Below, in pieces: positions 11,540 to 22,335 of a DNA stretch of 64,000 nucleotides. A model generated the notes under the pieces. That model made no database searches and had not been told where the DNA came from. It saw only the letters and a list, made by a program, of their open reading frames with translations. The translations under genes and the position numbers were made by a program. Within the stretch, counting starts at the first letter, position 1; each line of letters begins with the position of its first letter. This DNA comes from Rhizophagus irregularis (taxonomy: Eukaryota; Glomeromycota; Glomeromycetes; Glomerales; Glomeraceae): the NCBI RefSeq assembly GCF_026210795.1, contig NC_089453.1, positions 808,501-872,500 of the forward strand, read 5' to 3'.

Positions 11540-11641
11540 TTAATATAATATTTTTTCAAATGGAAGGTGAACTCCGGAGAAATTAGTTGGGCATTTCAAA
11601 CGTCTTTTATATTCTTTTGTTATGGTTGTGGCATCCTCCAT
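11540..11641 (-). CDS. Possible short exon or ORF, 33 codons
   Basis: An ATG-initiated frame of 33 residues (MEDATTITKEYKRRL... ending FEKILY) follows a plausible acceptor (GTAAACAG) a few bases before the ATG. Its composition is protein-like and GC is higher than its flanks. I found no partner exon and no known domain. It could be the last exon of a gene whose other exons I could not find, or chance. Confidence 0.2.
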   Translation of the reverse strand: MEDATTITKEYKRRLKCPTNFSGVHLPFEKILY

Positions 11642-12952
11642 TAAAATCTGTTTACATTATAAAAGGAAGAAATAATTCATACGAATAAACAAATAAACAT
11701 AAAGCCGAAGATAAAAAAAGAAATAAAAGAATAATGAATTTTAATTGTTAAAAAAGACCCTAAACACGGTAAACTAATATTCTTTTCTTTCTTTATATAG
11801 AAAGTACCGTTTTACTAATACATGTCGTAAATATCAAAGATAAGACTTACATTATTTATTTTCACAAGCAACAATCCAAAAAAGTAGATATTCCGTATAA
11901 ATAAATATTTATCTAACGTAAAAAAAATTTCTTTTTATTTCTAAATGCTTTGTTTAATAGATTTTCTTAATGGGCTACACGGAGTTGTAGAACCGCTCAA
12001 TTGAGAGAAAGAGAACAAGTAAAGTTTGATTTTTTGTTTCAGTAATCTTGTCACATTTTATTTATGCATTTTATAATCCGTGGCACGATAAAGCATGCTT
12101 AAACCCTTAAATATTTATTAATACTTTGTGTGAATTTATAATCTTAATTCATTATATTTCGTACAAAAAAATCATAATATCTAAATAGGAAACAGGAGAA
12201 ATCGAGACTTATTATTGGTCAATAACTTCCCTCATATAAGATAATAGCTATAAATAACTATGAATAAACCTGTTTTTTGTGTAGCGCAAATCTTCAATGA
12301 TCATATGCGCACGGGTTCACAATTCCCGGACGCCAAAAAAAAAAACTATTAAAACTATTCTAGAAAGTAAAAAAAGCAAAGTATGAAGGATTTTCTTTAT
12401 TTCTATATAAAAATTCATTATTCTTTTATATATTATAAAGTTCGTGCGACAAGCTGATTTTTACATATAAGCATAAATATGTAAAACATAATCTATCCGA
12501 ATATGGCAGGAATAGGATAAAGTTCATGTGTGTTGCATAATAGTATTATTGTAGTTTAGTGGACGGTTCATAATAAGACCGTTTTGAACACATGACATTA
12601 TTCTCAATGACAAAATAGTCAAATAATTATAATCTTTTGAGTATCCGATGGATTATCATTTTTTCATGGAATTTTTTTTTTTAAAAAAAAATCAAGAATA
12701 GAAAGTAAAACAAAGCGAATAATTAATTACTTAATCTTGGCTAATGATGAAGTAACTTAACACCGCATGTTAATTTAGATCGAATGAATTAACTCCGAAA
12801 TTATAAAAATAAAATCATTTAAAATTTAATAATTTATTTAATAATTTTTAATAATATAAATAATTAATAATTTTTGTACTTATTTATAATATATATATAT
12901 ATTATATATTAATTAAATAAAAATAGATTTTAAAAAATCTATTTATAATATG
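11642..12952. other. Intergenic stretch
   Basis: This is A+T-rich DNA with a T11A9 tract at about 12669-12690 and an (AT)n run near 12890. I see no supported gene. Confidence 0.6.
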
Positions 12953-14278
12953 TTATGCCTTTTCTATAAAAAATCTATATAATGTATATAATGTATATTC
13001 AATCATTTCATGTTTAACGTTCCAATTTCCATCAATTCTTAGTTGTTTTTCTAATTTTTTACTAATCGTTTCACAATCATCAATAATTTCATCATTTCTG
13101 ATTGGTTCAATATTCGTAAGAGTGAGACTTTCCAATTCATTGCATGATGATAATAAATATTTCAAGAAACTTAAATCTTCAGTTAATTTGAAAATTGTTG
13201 TTAATGATTTAATTTTTGGACATGATTTCGCAATAGAACGTAATAATACTTGAGTATCAGAATTCTGATAAATAGGGTATGGATACATAGAAGAATATGA
13301 CTCCAAGTAGAAACATTGTAAATGACCTTCAGTCTTTTCTATAAATTCTGCCAAAACATTTAAAGGTGGGAAATCACGATGAAATTTTAAAACTTCCAAG
13401 AGTGGACAAGTTACGTTCCGGAATGTAGCAACTATTTGAGGAGAACATAATGTAAATGTAAATTCTAAACGTTTTAAATTTGAAAGAGTTTTAATTTGTA
13501 CAAACATGAAATTTTTCATAATAAGTTCCTCAATATTTGAAAGAATTTGTGTTGATAATTCTTCGGTAATTATTTGACATTGATTTAAATCATTCAAGAA
13601 ATGTATAATTTTTAAATTTTGTTGAACTTTAAAGAGATTAACCAATTCTTTAGAGTTATTAAATGCATTTGTAATAATTCTAATCTTTTTAATTTTTTTA
13701 CAAACATGAACTAATTTTTCAAAGAATTTAACCGTGGTAAAATTACAAATTTCTAATTCTTGAAGGTTTGAAAGATTATTAAAATTCTGATTTTTAATTA
13801 TTATTTTAGGAAGACTTGATATCCTAATTTTCCTAATTTCTGTACAATTCTCAAAAATTATTTTATAAATACTAATACATAGAATTGATGAAACTTTTCC
13901 TACATTTTTACTGGTTACTGCATGAGCACATTTATCGACAAATCCATAAAATTCGGCGAATTTAAAAATTCTGCAAAAGTTAAGATAATTATAAAATGAT
14001 TGTTTATAATTAAGATGAATAAGTTCATATTCATATAATTTTAATTTTTCTTCTATAATTTTATCAAAAGGAAACATTGAAATAATTGTTGTAAGTAATT
14101 TTCTCGAATTTTCTCTTTTACGAACAATTGAAAATGGATCTTTCCATAAATAAGGTATTGCAGATTCACACCAAGAACGGTTAACTAGAATACATTTAAA
14201 TAATATATCTTGATCATTATTATATTCGAAAATTTTAAAAATATTTTGTAAACAATCATAATTAAGTTCTGAAGTCAT
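12953..14278 (-). CDS. F-box/LRR-like protein, tandem paralog A
   Basis: This is a single-exon gene for 441 residues. The F-box-like region is residues 5-48 (LNYDCLQNIFKIFEY, then LFKCILVNRSWCESAIPYLW), followed by leucine-rich segments with repeated L..L.L motifs up to about residue 410. Its closest relative here is the next F-box gene (15474-16754), which shares the NRSWCE/NRLWFE region, the SFYNYL segment and the LEVLKF and GHLQC motifs, so the two are a tandem duplication. It is predicted to be a Skp1-binding substrate receptor of a ubiquitin ligase; the target is unknown. The start is set by the first ATG, seven residues before the F-box. Confidence 0.85.
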   Translation of the reverse strand: MTSELNYDCLQNIFKIFEYNNDQDILFKCILVNRSWCESAIPYLWKDPFSIVRKRENSRKLLTTIISMFPFDKIIEEKLKLYEYELIHLNYKQSFYNYLNFCRIFKFAEFYGFVDKCAHAVTSKNVGKVSSILCISIYKIIFENCTEIRKIRISSLPKIIIKNQNFNNLSNLQELEICNFTTVKFFEKLVHVCKKIKKIRIITNAFNNSKELVNLFKVQQNLKIIHFLNDLNQCQIITEELSTQILSNIEELIMKNFMFVQIKTLSNLKRLEFTFTLCSPQIVATFRNVTCPLLEVLKFHRDFPPLNVLAEFIEKTEGHLQCFYLESYSSMYPYPIYQNSDTQVLLRSIAKSCPKIKSLTTIFKLTEDLSFLKYLLSSCNELESLTLTNIEPIRNDEIIDDCETISKKLEKQLRIDGNWNVKHEMIEYTLYTLYRFFIEKA

Positions 14279-14279
14279 T

Positions 14280-14335
14280 TTTTAAAAAAAATTCTTTTAA
14301 GAAAAAAAAAGAATTTTTTTTTTTTTAAAAAAAAC
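14280..14335 (-). promoter_or_regulatory. A/T tract cluster before F-box paralog A
   Basis: Two palindromic runs (T6A8 and T12A8) with a short AAGAAAAAAAAAGAATTT link lie directly upstream of the ATG. A comparable tract is found at the same place in the paralogous gene. Confidence 0.35.
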
Positions 14336-14649
14336 AGGAAATCATACTCTTTTATACATATAAAGATGTTATTGTTTCAAGTTTTAGTAATAAAATTGTT
14401 TTTGTACCCTAATTTTGATCATGTAAATTCTATAATAGTCAATTGATTGTTATCTAATGGTATTACCTCATAGTTTGTGTGTAATTTATTAGTTGGATAC
14501 CGAACAAACCAAACTTTAAAGAAATGAACCAAATTTTTTTTTTAAAAAAAAATATATTGTTTAACCGCTTTTTGATTTCTTCCGGTAATAAAATGAATGG
14601 GACGTTTTTTTATTTGGGATCCGGTTTAATTTTAATTTCAGCCGAAACT

Positions 14650-15062
14650 ATAATTTTGGCCAGAATTAATAAATTTCAGAGTATGTATATTTCAGTATAT
14701 GTTATTTTCGAATTTCGTAAAAAAGCGAAATAAACGAATTCAATTGAAGATTAAGGCATAAAAGTTAGTATCGAAGCTTCTATCCGAAAACTCGAGCTTG
14801 GTACAAATAATTATTATCTTCCCCCACCATTATAAATAATTCAGAAATCTTTAATTTTGGCCAGAATTAATAAATTTCAGAGTATGACCATACTATATAT
14901 TCAGTATATGTTATTTTCGAATTTCGTAAAAAAGCGAAATAAACGAATTCAATTGAAGATTAAGGCACAAAAGTTAGTATCGAAGCTTCTACCGAAACTC
15001 GAGCTTGGTACAAATAATTATTATACTACCATCATCTTCCCCCTTCCCCCACCATTATAAAT
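14650..15062. repeat. Direct duplication of about 190-210 bp
   Basis: Bases 14650-14836 and 14850-15062 are near-identical direct copies, both starting around TTTGGCCAGAATTAATAA and ending CACCATTATAAAT. They differ by a few small insertions, including an extra TACTACCATC-type segment in the second copy. The repeat lies between the two tandem F-box genes. Short open frames inside are not coding. Confidence 0.8.
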
Positions 15063-15473
15063 ATTTGAAATATAATAATATATCCTTTTCAAAGTTAATT
15101 TCTTGATAATAATTCGATTAACTTACGGTTTTCAACGAAAAAATCACCAAGAAAGAACGAAGAAATAATTGGTATAAAACATTAATAAAGTAAGCATGAA
15201 ACAAACTTGTCTCGTATAATGCGTATAATGTCAATTTATTTTGTAAATTAACATATATTAACATATATTATAATAATTTATAAATTCACAATTTTAAAAC
15301 AGTACTGTAATTTAATAAAGTTATTATCGATCCATTAACAGTTTTGTTCTCGCTATAGCTTTATTTTTCATTTATACACGATAAATCGACTAAACAAAAA
15401 ATATAATCATGCAACCTTTCTCCGAAAAAAAAACAATATGAATAACGCTTAAAATATTTACGGTAATTATTAT
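15063..15473. other. Intergenic stretch
   Basis: This is the A+T-rich 3' flank of the second F-box gene. I see nothing specific. Confidence 0.6.
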
Positions 15474-16754
15474 TCAATTATGAAATTTATTAAATTCTAT
15501 TCGCCTACCATATTCACTAAATTCGCTACTAACCTTCCAGTTTTCATCTATCGTTCTCAGAACTTCTTGTAATAATGTTAACCTTATATAATCAAAGCTC
15601 ATGAGAGTAAGACTTTTTAATTCATTGCATGAGAGCAATAAATGTTCCAAGAGGTTTAAATCTTCAGTTATATTAATAATTATAGCTAATGATTTAATTT
15701 TTGGACAGGATTTCGCAATAGATTTTAATAATACTTGTGTGTCTAAATGCTCATAAGGGTGATCCAAATGTAAACATTGTAAATGACCTTCCGTTTTTTT
15801 TATAAATTCAGCTAAAACATCTAAAGGTGGAAGACTATCATCAAATTTTAAAACTTCTAAGATTGGACACGATATAGTCAAAAGTGTCGCAACTGTTTGA
15901 GAAGTCCATTCACTAACAGTAATTTCTAAACGTTTTAACTTTGATAAAGTAATAATTTGCCCATTAGGTAATATGAAATTTTTTATACATAGTTCCTCAA
16001 TTGAATGCATTTGTATCAATAATTCATTGGAGATTTGAAATAATTTAAACCGACTTAAAAGATATACAGCTTTCAACCCATGTTGAACTTTTAAAAAATT
16101 AATTAATAACTGAGAATTATTAAATCCACCATGTAAATTGATTACGATCTTCTTAATTTTTTTACAAATATGAGCTATCTTTTCGAGGTATTGAATTTCA
16201 CCAATTTCTAAGACGCAAAGATTTGAAAGATTATCAAAAGATTTCATTTTCATTATTCTTTTAGAAATGGTTAATAACGTAATTTGTTTAATCCCGCTAC
16301 AATTCTTAAAAATAATATCATAAACATGATATGATAAAATAGATGAAATCGTTCCTTCTTCATTTTCGTTATTTGTCTTATGGTGTGTGTAATTCCGAGA
16401 ACATTTGTCAATAAATCCATGAAATTCGATAGATTTAAAAATTTTTATAAACCTCAAATAATTGTAGAATGATTGCTCATACTTATGATAAGTAACTTTA
16501 TAGGTTTTACATGAATTTAACTTGTCTTCCATACTTTTTTCAAAAGGAAACATTGAAATTATTGTTTTAAGTAATCTCCTTGAGTTCGCTACCCCTTTAC
16601 GATAAACAATTGAAAATGGATTCTCCCATAAATAAGGTATCGAAATTTCAAACCATAAACGATTGACTAGAAGACATTTGAATAATACACTTTGATTAGA
16701 CTCAAGACATTCCAAAATGTTACGAAAACAATCGTGATTAAGTTTTGAAACCAT
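15474..16754 (-). CDS. F-box/LRR-like protein, tandem paralog B
   Basis: This is a single-exon gene for 426 residues. The F-box-like motif at residues 5-46 (LNHDCFRNILECLES, LFKCLLVNRLWFEISIPYLW) is followed by irregular leucine-rich repeats. It parallels paralog A along its whole length, including the SFYNYLRF, LEVLKF, EFIKKTEGHLQC and RSIAKSCPKIKSL/KSIAKSCPKIKSL segments, but ends earlier and in a different tail. The likely role is as an SCF ubiquitin-ligase receptor. The two genes have the same orientation and are 1.2 kb apart, consistent with unequal crossing-over. Confidence 0.85.
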   Translation of the reverse strand: MVSKLNHDCFRNILECLESNQSVLFKCLLVNRLWFEISIPYLWENPFSIVYRKGVANSRRLLKTIISMFPFEKSMEDKLNSCKTYKVTYHKYEQSFYNYLRFIKIFKSIEFHGFIDKCSRNYTHHKTNNENEEGTISSILSYHVYDIIFKNCSGIKQITLLTISKRIMKMKSFDNLSNLCVLEIGEIQYLEKIAHICKKIKKIVINLHGGFNNSQLLINFLKVQHGLKAVYLLSRFKLFQISNELLIQMHSIEELCIKNFILPNGQIITLSKLKRLEITVSEWTSQTVATLLTISCPILEVLKFDDSLPPLDVLAEFIKKTEGHLQCLHLDHPYEHLDTQVLLKSIAKSCPKIKSLAIIINITEDLNLLEHLLLSCNELKSLTLMSFDYIRLTLLQEVLRTIDENWKVSSEFSEYGRRIEFNKFHN

Positions 16755-16759
16755 GGTGA

Positions 16760-16780
16760 TTTTTTTTTTAAAAAAAAAAA
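16760..16780 (-). promoter_or_regulatory. T/A palindromic tract before F-box paralog B
   Basis: A T10A10-type palindrome lies about 6-26 bp upstream of the ATG, the same placement as in the HMG gene and F-box paralog A. Confidence 0.35.
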
Positions 16781-17817
16781 GTGAAAGAGTTGAAACTTAT
16801 TAGAAGAATATTCTTTCCAAAATGGTACTTCCTTGGCTGCAGTCTTATCAATTCGTCCAATCGACAATTACATCAAATTTTATCTTTTATTGTAATTTTT
16901 TTTTTAAATTCATTTAAGGATGTTGAAGCCAACATACCAAAAAAAAAAGAATCTAATACTAACGGAGTATTCATTTTCCTTAAAATTTAAAATTTAATGC
17001 AATGACGCCAAAATTTCCATGGAATTTGGAGTAAATATTAATGCTGATCACGGTAATGAACTAACAGATATGGTTTTATTAAATTCAAAATATTTGTCAA
17101 TATATATATTTATAGGCAAGGTTTGTTAATCACCATCTCATCTCAATTAAAAAAACATTTATCCTAAGATATCCATGATTTTCGTAGCGAAACACAATCA
17201 CGTGTTTTACATTCCGTCCATTCGAGAGAGTTATTAGCACGCTTAATGTTTACATTAAATAAATACAGACAAAGAATGACACAAATTTAAGACATCGAGA
17301 TAAACTGCTTACTTCAGAGTTTTCACAATTATCCAGCATTTATTCATTTTATTCATTTATTTTTTATTATGTTCTTGAACTTCAGCTCATTTCTTCCAAA
17401 AATCACAGCATTTCTGCCAGACTCTTATCAATAATACCAAGGTGTACGCTAGAGTCATGGTGGACCTTTCAAGAACCGAACATTTGTAACATCTGACATG
17501 TTTCTCGCTCCTTAATGAGCAATCTCCGTTAGTTAAAATGTGCAATATCGGCTTATTTGTATATTGTTTCGTTTGTCAGAAGCCTTGATCGCGTCAGTGT
17601 TGCGGCCAGAGTCTTAAATTGCAATAAATGTAATTAGAGCTACAAACATTCCGGTGAATATCCTAACCTTACCCTAAACCTTTACATCTGCTTAAATAAC
17701 TGATAATGGGACGGTGCGGGTTTTATGTAGATAAAGACGCTTTATAACTATGGTATGCTAATTCAATAACATTAGTCGAAGTAAAATGCTCATCATAAAT
17801 TCGTTACGCGCATTATG
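16781..17817. other. Intergenic stretch
   Basis: I see no supported gene. Bases 17400-17720 are GC-richer than the surroundings but have no long open frame and no RNA gene that I recognise. Confidence 0.5.
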
Positions 17818-17973
17818 TACCGTAAATGGTTGACTAAAGTAGTACCCCACCCCATAGCATTCCCACAAAAAAGTATTATATTTGAGAGTACTATATCGTG
17901 AAAATATGGATCTTAGTCCCCAAATTCAATGTAATTTGTGTGGTACTTGAGTATCTTAGTCAACCGTTTGTTT
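17818..17973. mobile_element. MITE with GTTGACTAA inverted ends
   Basis: The left arm (TACCGTAAATGGTTGACTAA) and the right arm (reverse complement AAACGGTTGACTAAGATAC) form an inverted repeat about 155 bp apart. GTACC sequences lie inside both arms. A relative occurs at 56641-56728. There is no coding capacity. Confidence 0.55.
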
Positions 17974-18183
17974 AAGCGTTATTATTTAATAAAGATGTAA
18001 AGGATTCCAATTCTTTTAATACGTATAAATAAATGATAATAACGTGAATAGTCAATTAGGAGGAATAAATTTAGAAAATGAAAATAGCGTCTACGAATTT
18101 TATAGTATGGTCCCATGGACCTTCTAAGAGGGTTCTGGAAACTAGAACTGAATATAGTCTAAGATGACATAGACAGCTGCCTC

Positions 18184-18373
18184 CAGTGATGGCCGACCCA
18201 AATACTGGTCACGTGCTATCTGGGCCATCTCGACAAATGACCTTAATCATTTAAAAATTACATCATAATTCTGGCCAAAACTTATATCACGTGATAATAT
18301 AAATTAATTCTGGTCAGCATAATACATAAATTTGGCCTGAATGACTCAAATGCCGAATGACTAGTCATCACTG
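18184..18373. mobile_element. MITE with CAGTGATG ends (hAT-like)
   Basis: The sequence begins CAGTGATGGCC and ends with the reverse complement of CAGTGATGACT, about 190 bp apart. CAGTGATG-type termini are typical of hAT elements, which make 8-bp target duplications. The flanks here do not show a clean 8-bp repeat, so the copy is old or the assignment is wrong. The interior has several GGCCAAA/CTGGTCA words and no open frame. Confidence 0.4.
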
Positions 18374-19188
18374 CAGCGGCGCAGCACCAAGGGAACAAAT
18401 ATAACATATCCGCAGAAACCTTAAAAACAATGCTTTATCATTGCTTTCTTCACCACCTTCGATTAAAGTTCTATTACATGCAACTTGAAGCAGCAAATTC
18501 AAGTACCAAGGCCAAACATAATTATTATCGCGATTTATTTACTATAATAATTTCTGCTATAAAATTTTAAAAGTAGAAAGTCAGAATAATTTAAATTTCC
18601 AAAAGTTAACCCGATAACTACTTATAGGAGGGCGTGAGTTTTAACTTTGGAAAAATATAATTTTTTAAAAAGGGCCAAACGCCAAACGCCAAACACGAAT
18701 TCGTATTTATCAATCAAGAAATGTATAGTAGTAGAATTTTCAATTTAATTTTTTTTTCAAAAAAAAAAAAGAAATCTTAGATGATAAAGCGTTAAACTAT
18801 CAAGTATCAATTGCCTAAATTTTATAATGCTATCATAAATTATTTCGTGAATCAACGCGATTTACTGTAGCAAGTAAAGCAGAAACTTCTTTGATAGCCT
18901 ATATAAACATTTCATATTGAAGAATCTAGTTACGTATTCTTATATTCTTATAACATTACCTACTTAACAAGTTGATTAATAAATCGATGATAACGGATAA
19001 AAAAATATAATCTGAATCATAAAACGATTCTACAATCATGATGAATCTTTTTTATTTGAATCTTTTTTAAAATTTCTAATGATTCATAAAAAAAAATAAA
19101 ATGTATTTTTATTGACCCATTGGTCTATCAGCATCGTGGTTTATCTACTTTCAAATCGATTTAATTGGTTTGATTTTATCCTAAGTCG
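18374..19188. other. Intergenic stretch
   Basis: A+T-rich DNA with a T9-C-A11 tract at about 18750-18770 and a doubled CCAAACGCCAAA word near 18675. I see no gene. Confidence 0.55.
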
Positions 19189-20525
19189 AGAATCGGACCG
19201 TTAATAACAACGGCACTATTAACAAATACTATATAATTAAAATATTATTTCTTATTATTATTAGAATAATCTTTAAATTAAACGGTTGAGCATTTTTTAT
19301 TTAATATTTTAACGCCACGTCCAATATAATCTTTGCTGGATGGAGGATACATGAATTTAACTAAATGCATACTGTATAGCGCTGCATACAGTACCCCCTT
19401 GTAATAGTACCCCCTTCAAATAGTACCGGGGTATTATTCAAATTCACATTCGGGTATTTTTGAAAAATACCCCGGTACTAATCAAAATTCGATTTTGAAT
19501 AGTACCCGGATACTAATCATATTCTGACTTAAAACTAATCAAAATTTATGTACTAATTTATTTAATTGTAATAAAATCAATGTACCCCCCTTCCAATATA
19601 CCCCCTTTTAATAGTACCCCCCCCCCTTCCTATAGTATCCCCCCGGGTACTATTCAATCTAAGCGGACTTTCTTGAATAGTACCGGAGGTACTATATGCA
19701 GCGCTATACGGTATGTTATAGGAATAAAAAAGAAATAATTAAGATAAATCTATAATTTTACCTGATTTAATAATCGATTAATTATAAATCCAATTCTTCA
19801 TCTAATTGTAATAATAATATCACATTCAATAAATCTTTTAAGAAAATATAAATTAAGTTGAGAATCGGACCGTTAATAACAACGGCACTATTAACAAATA
19901 CTGTATAGTTAAAATATTATTTCTTATTATACTTAATTATTAGAATAATCGTTAAATTAAACGATTGAACATTTTTTATTTATATTTTAACGCCACGTCC
20001 AATATAATCTTTGCTGGGGGATACATGAATTTAACTAAATGCATATGTTCAGTTATAGGAATAAAAAAAGAAATAATTAAGATAAATCTATAATTATACC
20101 TGATTATAATAATCGATTAATTATAAATCCAATTCTTCATCTAATTGTAATAATAATATCACATTCAATAAATCTTTTAAGAAAATATAAATTAAGTTGA
20201 GAATCGGACCGTTAATAACAACGGCACTATCAACAAATACTGTATAGTTAAAATATTATTTCTCATTATACTTAATTATTAGAATAATAGTTAAATTAAA
20301 CGATTGAGCATTTTTTATTTAATATTTTAACGCCACGTCCAATATAATCTTTACTGGAGGATACAGTACATGAATTTAACTAAATGCATATGTTATAGGA
20401 ATAAAAAAGATAAATCTATAATTTTACCTGATTTTAATAATCGATTAATTATAAATCCAATTCTTCGTCTAATTGTAATAATAATATCATATTCAATAAA
20501 TCTTTTAAGAAAATATAAATTATAA
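19189..20525. repeat. Triplicated ~340-bp tandem unit upstream of a kinase-gene 3' end
   Basis: A unit starting GAGAATCGGACCGTTAATAA and ending near ATCTTTTAAGAAAATATAAA occurs three times in direct orientation: about 19189-19857 (interrupted by a 340-bp insertion), 19858-20190 and 20194-20525. The copies differ by small indels and a few substitutions. The last copy runs to within about 15 bp of the kinase stop codon. No open frame is conserved. This is a tandem duplication of intergenic sequence. Confidence 0.85.
19372..19711. mobile_element. 340-bp TA-flanked MITE inserted in tandem copy 1
   Basis: The element starts CTGTATAGCGCTGCATA and its other end, read on the opposite strand, starts CCGTATAGCGCTGCATA. 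It is flanked by TA on both sides (19370-19371 and 19712-19713). Copies 2 and 3 of the surrounding tandem repeat preserve the empty site GCATATGTT with a single TA, so insertion at TA with TA duplication can be read directly. TA duplication is the hallmark of Tc1/mariner elements. The interior is made of AGTACCCC/GGGGTACT words and has no coding capacity. Confidence 0.85.
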
Positions 20526-20538
20526 ACAAAATGTAGTA

Positions 20539-22335
20539 CTAACTTATTTCGATGTATTTAATAAATTGGCTGATTTTACTGATTTTACCAGTTACTTCTT
20601 TATCTTGAATAAAAGTTTGAATGTTATCAGCTTGTATAAATTGATCATAGAATTCACCAATACACCATCTTCTAAATATCATCTCTAATTCAGTAGCTGA
20701 AGGTCTTTCTAATATATTATTATCCCAACATCTTTTTATTAAATCCATATAACATTTAGGAGTTCCTTCAACAATAGAAGGCCTTTCACCTTTGCATATC
20801 CTTAATGCCAATAGAGAATCATAATCATTTTCAAAAAAAGGGTATTGACCTGATGTTAACATCCACATAATCATTCCAAAACTATAGACATCAGAAGCAG
20901 CAGTATATTCACCACCACGTAAAACTTCAGGAGCAACGAACGGTAATACGCCATATACGCCAAATTCAGATGATTCTTCATTTACCGGATGGTTTAATTC
21001 TAAATCTGCTAAATAAGCTTTACCTCCTTGTCCTATTAAAACGTTGCCAGTATGAAGATTATGATGTAAAAGACCAACTCCATGAATTATTCTCAATCCA
21101 ATAGCCATATCGTTCAATAATGTTAATTTATCATTCCAGTTAAGTGATGAAAAATTATTTTTTAAATAATGATGTAAATCTCTATTTTCTTCCAAATTCA
21201 TTATAAGCAAATATGCTTCTGTAATGGGATCTTTACTTAGACCATAACATCTAATTATCTTTAGATCTTCGATATCGCTCGCATGTGACGTAACACATTG
21301 TATGTACGCATTTAATTTACGTAAAAATCCTTGAGAAATATTAGCCGAATAACCAAGACTTTTAATAACAACATTTTGTTGACCATATCTTTCAATTTTT
21401 CCAAATAACATAGTTAAAGGACCATTTTTCCATACAGCAGAATAAACGGTACCAAATTTACCTTTTCCAATTTGATTAATATTTTCAAATTCATCATAAG
21501 GTATCCATTCTATATAATCAAGTGAATTCTTTGTTTTTGATTGAGTATCATTAATTATTTTATCAATAATTTCATGATCGCTTGTAAATTTTGATAAATT
21601 TTCATTAAAATATTCTCTTGCACAATTTTGACACCAATCATATCCTGATAATAATTGTTCACAATTAAAACATATTGGTATACATAACCTTAAAAATATA
21701 CTCGAAATATTAATAAAATAATATTTTCGTGAATCATCACAAAAAAAATTGATGTATATATATACTAATAATATGATTAAAGAAACACTTAAAAATATTT
21801 GTAAATATTCATAAATAGCATAAGATAATATATCAACAACTGATCTTGGTGTAAATAACATTTCTAATAAGATTTTAAACCAAATAACCATAAAAATTGT
21901 TGGAATACAACAATAAAGAGATTTTTCAATTATTTCTCCAAATAAAGTTCGATCTTGTAAAGAATTATTAAAAAATAAACATAATATTATATAAATTAAT
22001 GAATTTAAATTAATAAATTCATAAAATATTAATAATATGAGAATAATTATAAATAAATATACTTGACGTGGTTCATTTTTATAAAATTTACGAATTGTCC
22101 ATCGTAATTCTTGTTTTGATAATCGTATTCTTTTTGGTTCGATATATGATATAATATAAAATATTCCTATTAATAAAATTATTGTTTCGAATGGTGTTTG
22201 AATTCTTGCATCTTTAGTATATAATAACCATATACTCGCATCCAATGCCGCAATAATAAATGCTATCAAGCCATATTTCCATCCTTTACGAAAAATGATC
22301 CACTTAATAATTTCTTTTAAAACAGTTAACAACAT
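20539..22335 (-). CDS. Multi-pass membrane protein with C-terminal kinase-like domain (likely pseudokinase)
   Basis: This is a single-exon gene for 598 residues. The N-terminal 215 residues hold about five or six hydrophobic segments (near 22-38, 49-64, 92-122, 141-160, 176-198, 205-221). A zinc-ribbon-like pair follows: C222-x2-C225 and C235-x2-C238. The kinase-like domain starts near residue 283, with a glycine loop (IGKGKFGTVYS), Lys325 (VVIK) and an APE-like VAPEVL. The catalytic loop reads LLHHNLHTGN: the catalytic Asp is replaced by Asn426. The metal-binding motif is DLE (444-446) in place of DFG. Loss of the catalytic Asp predicts weak or no phosphotransfer, so a signalling-scaffold or ATP-binding role is more likely. 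The membrane location is inferred from the hydrophobic segments. Confidence 0.85.
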   Translation of the reverse strand: MLLTVLKEIIKWIIFRKGWKYGLIAFIIAALDASIWLLYTKDARIQTPFETIILLIGIFYIISYIEPKRIRLSKQELRWTIRKFYKNEPRQVYLFIIILILLIFYEFINLNSLIYIILCLFFNNSLQDRTLFGEIIEKSLYCCIPTIFMVIWFKILLEMLFTPRSVVDILSYAIYEYLQIFLSVSLIILLVYIYINFFCDDSRKYYFINISSIFLRLCIPICFNCEQLLSGYDWCQNCAREYFNENLSKFTSDHEIIDKIINDTQSKTKNSLDYIEWIPYDEFENINQIGKGKFGTVYSAVWKNGPLTMLFGKIERYGQQNVVIKSLGYSANISQGFLRKLNAYIQCVTSHASDIEDLKIIRCYGLSKDPITEAYLLIMNLEENRDLHHYLKNNFSSLNWNDKLTLLNDMAIGLRIIHGVGLLHHNLHTGNVLIGQGGKAYLADLELNHPVNEESSEFGVYGVLPFVAPEVLRGGEYTAASDVYSFGMIMWMLTSGQYPFFENDYDSLLALRICKGERPSIVEGTPKCYMDLIKRCWDNNILERPSATELEMIFRRWCIGEFYDQFIQADNIQTFIQDKEVTGKISKISQFIKYIEIS

